From contig DUNJ01000090.1 of NCBI GenBank assembly GCA_012839395.1, forward strand, positions 1 through 7,992: DNA of 7,992 bases, given 5' to 3'. This DNA comes from Tepidimicrobium sp. Lineage in GTDB: Bacteria > Bacillota > Clostridia > Tissierellales > Tepidimicrobiaceae. The translations under genes were made by a program, and so were the position numbers. Each line of letters starts with the position of its first letter. The stretch's first letter is position 1. The notes below the pieces were generated by a model, which saw nothing but the letters and a program-made list of their open reading frames with translations, searched no databases and had not been told where the DNA came from. Below are positions 6,447 to 7,992 of this stretch, one piece after another.

Positions 6447-7172
6447 ATGGAGGTAATAGTTGCAAGGGATTATGATGAAATGAGCAAGATAGCAGCCGAC
6501 ATGGTAAAAAAGGAGATTATAAAAAAGCCGGATATAGTATTGGGATTGGCAACTGGAAGTACACCTAAGGGAATGTATAGGGAGTTAATAAGGTATTATG
6601 ATGAAGGAAAGCTAGACTTTTCCAGTGTAATCACCTTTAATCTGGATGAATACATAGGGTTGGATAAGGAACATCCCAGCAGTTATCATTATTTTATGAA
6701 TGAGGTGTTTTTTAATCACATAAATATCAAATTGGAAAACACATATGTACCAGATGGAAAAGCAAAGAATTTGGATGAATATTGTAAGCGCTATGACGAA
6801 TTGATAGAGAAAAAGGGCGGTATAGATCTTCAAATATTGGGTGTTGGAGAAAACGGGCACATAGGTTTCAATGAGCCAGATGAGAGATTGAATATGGGCA
6901 CTTCTGTAGTGGAGTTGACTAGATCCACTATCGAAGTAAATTCCAGGTTTTTTAAATCTATAGAAGAGGTACCTAAAACGGCTATCACAATGGGAATAAA
7001 TAGTATAATGCGTGCTAAAAAGATAATACTTATGGCCAATGGTAAGAGGAAGGCCCCAGTTATTAAAGAAATGATAAATGGAACAAAGTTAACAACCCAG
7101 TTACCTGTATCTCTGCTTATGCTGCATCATGATTTTACCGTAATAGTGGATGAAGCAGCTTATAATGGTTAG
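6447..7172 (+). CDS. nagB: Glucosamine-6-phosphate deaminase
   Basis: This enzyme converts glucosamine 6-phosphate to fructose 6-phosphate and ammonia, feeding amino-sugar carbon into glycolysis. The 241-residue length is normal for the shorter Firmicutes form; E. coli NagB has 266. Visible signatures are the phosphate loop LATGSTPKGMY (34-44), catalytic Asp67 in FNLDEYIGL, and GVGENGHIGFNEP (132-144) with ring-opening His138 and Glu143. Asn136 stands at the position of E. coli Asp141, a substitution I recall from Bacillus enzymes. The C-terminus is short and probably lacks the allosteric tail of E. coli NagB. A GGGGGA site (6434-6439) lies 7 nt before the ATG. No nagA, GntR-type regulator or sugar transporter is in the window, so it is not in a classic nag operon here. 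The related 6-phosphogluconolactonases are excluded by the NLDEY and GHIGFNEP motifs. Confidence 0.94.
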   Translation: MEVIVARDYDEMSKIAADMVKKEIIKKPDIVLGLATGSTPKGMYRELIRYYDEGKLDFSSVITFNLDEYIGLDKEHPSSYHYFMNEVFFNHINIKLENTYVPDGKAKNLDEYCKRYDELIEKKGGIDLQILGVGENGHIGFNEPDERLNMGTSVVELTRSTIEVNSRFFKSIEEVPKTAITMGINSIMRAKKIILMANGKRKAPVIKEMINGTKLTTQLPVSLLMLHHDFTVIVDEAAYNG

Positions 7173-7196
7173 TTATATTGAAAAGGGGTAATAACA

Positions 7197-7733
7197 ATGG
7201 ATAGGGAGATTGAGGTTAAGGTACTAGGAGTGGATTTGAAGGATATGGAGCGAAGATTAATGGCCATTGGAGCTAAATTGGTATCTAAGGAGTATCAAAT
7301 AAATATCCTATTGGATACTGAGCACAGATTTATTAAAAATGACCTAGGTAGCTATCTGAGAATAAGGGAGACCAAGGATTTATTAAATGGGAAGACTAGG
7401 ACAGATTTAACCTTGAAGAAGAATATTAGCAAGGAGGGCGTTAGGGAGAATATTGAAATAAGTAGTCGGATCGAAGATAGAGAATCCTTGATAAGGATAT
7501 TAGAACAGCTTGGATATAAGATAATAGATGAGGGCTATAAGGATAGGACCTCCTATGTTTATGAGGATATACGGTTTGATTTAGATAAATGGGATAAATC
7601 TACATACCCATACCCATATATGGAAATAGAGGTAGAAAGGGAACAGGACCTAGATAGGGCAATAGAGCTTTTGGAAATTAACAAGGATCAGATATCCGTA
7701 GAATCCATAATGGAATTAAGAGGAAGGTTATGA
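7197..7733 (+). CDS. CYTH domain protein (class IV adenylate cyclase / thiamine-triphosphatase superfamily)
   Basis: The 178-residue protein is a single CYTH domain (COG1437, CyaB-like), a barrel that binds triphosphates with divalent metal. The hallmark ExExK is Glu4-Glu6-Lys8 at the N-terminus. Further tunnel residues follow in the family order: Arg55 and Arg57 (YLRIRE), Lys74/Lys75 (LTLKK), Glu84 and Glu87 (RENIEI), Arg117 (KDRTSY), Asp128 and Asp130 (RFDLDKW), and Glu143 and Glu145 (YMEIEVE). Members include adenylate cyclases, thiamine triphosphatases and inorganic triphosphatases; sequence alone does not say which, and triphosphatase is commonest among bacteria. There is no CHAD domain fused or nearby. 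GGGG (7184-7187) precedes the ATG. It is the last gene of the unit, with the terminator 3 bp after its stop. Confidence 0.9.
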   Translation: MDREIEVKVLGVDLKDMERRLMAIGAKLVSKEYQINILLDTEHRFIKNDLGSYLRIRETKDLLNGKTRTDLTLKKNISKEGVRENIEISSRIEDRESLIRILEQLGYKIIDEGYKDRTSYVYEDIRFDLDKWDKSTYPYPYMEIEVEREQDLDRAIELLEINKDQISVESIMELRGRL

Positions 7734-7736
7734 TTT

Positions 7737-7776
7737 AAAACCCTTCTCTCTGTTAATACAGAGAGAAGGGTTTTTT
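7737..7776 (+). terminator. Rho-independent terminator of the sbcD-to-CYTH operon
   Basis: A perfect 16-bp stem (7737-7752 with 7759-7774; core CCCTTCTCTCTG) encloses a 6-nt loop (TTAATA) and ends in TTTTTT (7771-7776). It begins 3 bases after the stop codon of the CYTH gene. It also appears to be the insertion target of the group II intron that starts just beyond the T-run. Confidence 0.95.
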
Positions 7777-7778
7777 GT

Positions 7779-7992
7779 GTGTGCCCAGCATGGGTACAAT
7801 CTAATGGGTGAAAGTCCCTAGTCTGCCCTAGTAGTGGGAAAGACATAGCCAAACACCAAGGGTGTCCATGGCGACGTGGAATCTGAAGGAAGGTGTAAAT
7901 GGCGGTATTGTATATGTGGCAGACATGGACCTAGAAAAATTCTTTGACAAGGTATGCCATAGCAAATTAATAGAAGTGCTATCAAGAACCAT
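7779..7992 (+). mobile_element. Group IIC intron, 5' end present, internally deleted and cut by the window edge
   Basis: From 7779 the sequence GTGTGCCCAGCATGGGTACA matches the 5' end of Oceanobacillus-type group IIC introns, as I remember them. It is followed by GGGTGAAAGTCCC (7806-7818) and, at 7859-7892, the conserved domain I run GGGTGTCC...TGGCGAC...GGAATCTGAAGGAAG. In an intact member several hundred bases of domains I-III and the start of the reverse-transcriptase gene should follow. Here reverse-transcriptase codons for motif A appear almost at once, near 7886-7895. The copy is therefore deleted for most of domain I, domains II-III and the N-terminal part of the protein, and cannot splice by itself. 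GTGTGTG at 7777-7783 leaves a two-base uncertainty in the start. It lies 0-2 bases after the T-run of a terminator, the known target of class IIC introns. Confidence 0.85.
7886..7992 (+). pseudogene. Fragment of group II intron reverse transcriptase/maturase (motif A), 3' end open
   Basis: The frame reads GVNGGIVYVADMDLEKFFDK and then VCHSKLIEVLSRT up to the window edge. This is the RT motif A block of intron-encoded proteins, with the first catalytic aspartate in ADMD. The preceding fingers region (motifs RT0-RT2, typically about 100 residues or more) is missing, because domain I intron RNA sequence abuts it directly. An in-frame ATG at 7868 falls in domain I sequence and has no ribosome site, so it is probably fortuitous. 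Whether the C-terminal part continues beyond the window cannot be seen. Confidence 0.8.

Noticed and set aside
7777..7992. Retron or other RT-based defence system suggested by the reverse-transcriptase motif
   Set aside because: The flanking domain I sequence and the DMDLEKFFD context identify it as a group II intron maturase fragment.

Overview
The window looks like chromosomal DNA from a low-GC Gram-positive anaerobe of the Clostridia (Tissierellales-like is a guess). Grounds: AT-rich genes heavy in ATA and AGG codons, strong GGAGG-type ribosome binding sites, rho-independent terminators, a YhaO/YhaN-type nuclease pair and group IIC introns. No rRNA, tRNA or CRISPR array was seen.

Layout. 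Bases 1-60 are the 3' tail of a group II intron: a forward domain VI, preceded by what looks like an inverted domain V. Bases 59-477 are a decayed, frameshifted transposase remnant. A strong hairpin (448-494) separates it from a minus-strand Cu/Zn superoxide dismutase gene (497-976). From the divergent intergenic region (977-1131) onward all genes are on the plus strand. First comes a protein of unknown role with an HExxH...EG zinc-peptidase signature (1132-2073).

Behind a perfect extended -10 promoter (TGATATAAT, 2087-2095) lies a compact five-gene unit: an SbcD/YhaO-like nuclease (2133-3221), an SbcC/YhaN-like ATPase with a membrane hairpin in its coiled coil (3230-5659), a second calcineurin-like phosphoesterase that probably starts at TTG 5749 (to 6432), glucosamine-6-phosphate deaminase NagB (6447-7172) and a CYTH triphosphate-binding protein (7197-7733). 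A 16-bp-stem terminator (7737-7776) ends the unit. The first two genes form a DNA-end-processing pair. The other three are metabolic or phosphohydrolase enzymes whose link to it is not evident beyond co-transcription.

Directly after the terminator's T-run a second group IIC intron begins (7779). This is the known target preference of that class. The copy is internally deleted: about 115 nt of 5' domain I run straight into reverse-transcriptase motif A, and the window ends inside it. Both edges therefore lie in repeat-type intron sequence, which suggests the window may be a contig broken at multicopy introns. I found no clearly new system. The best leads are the rearranged intron ends, the membrane-hairpin SbcC variant and the uncharacterised HExxH protein.
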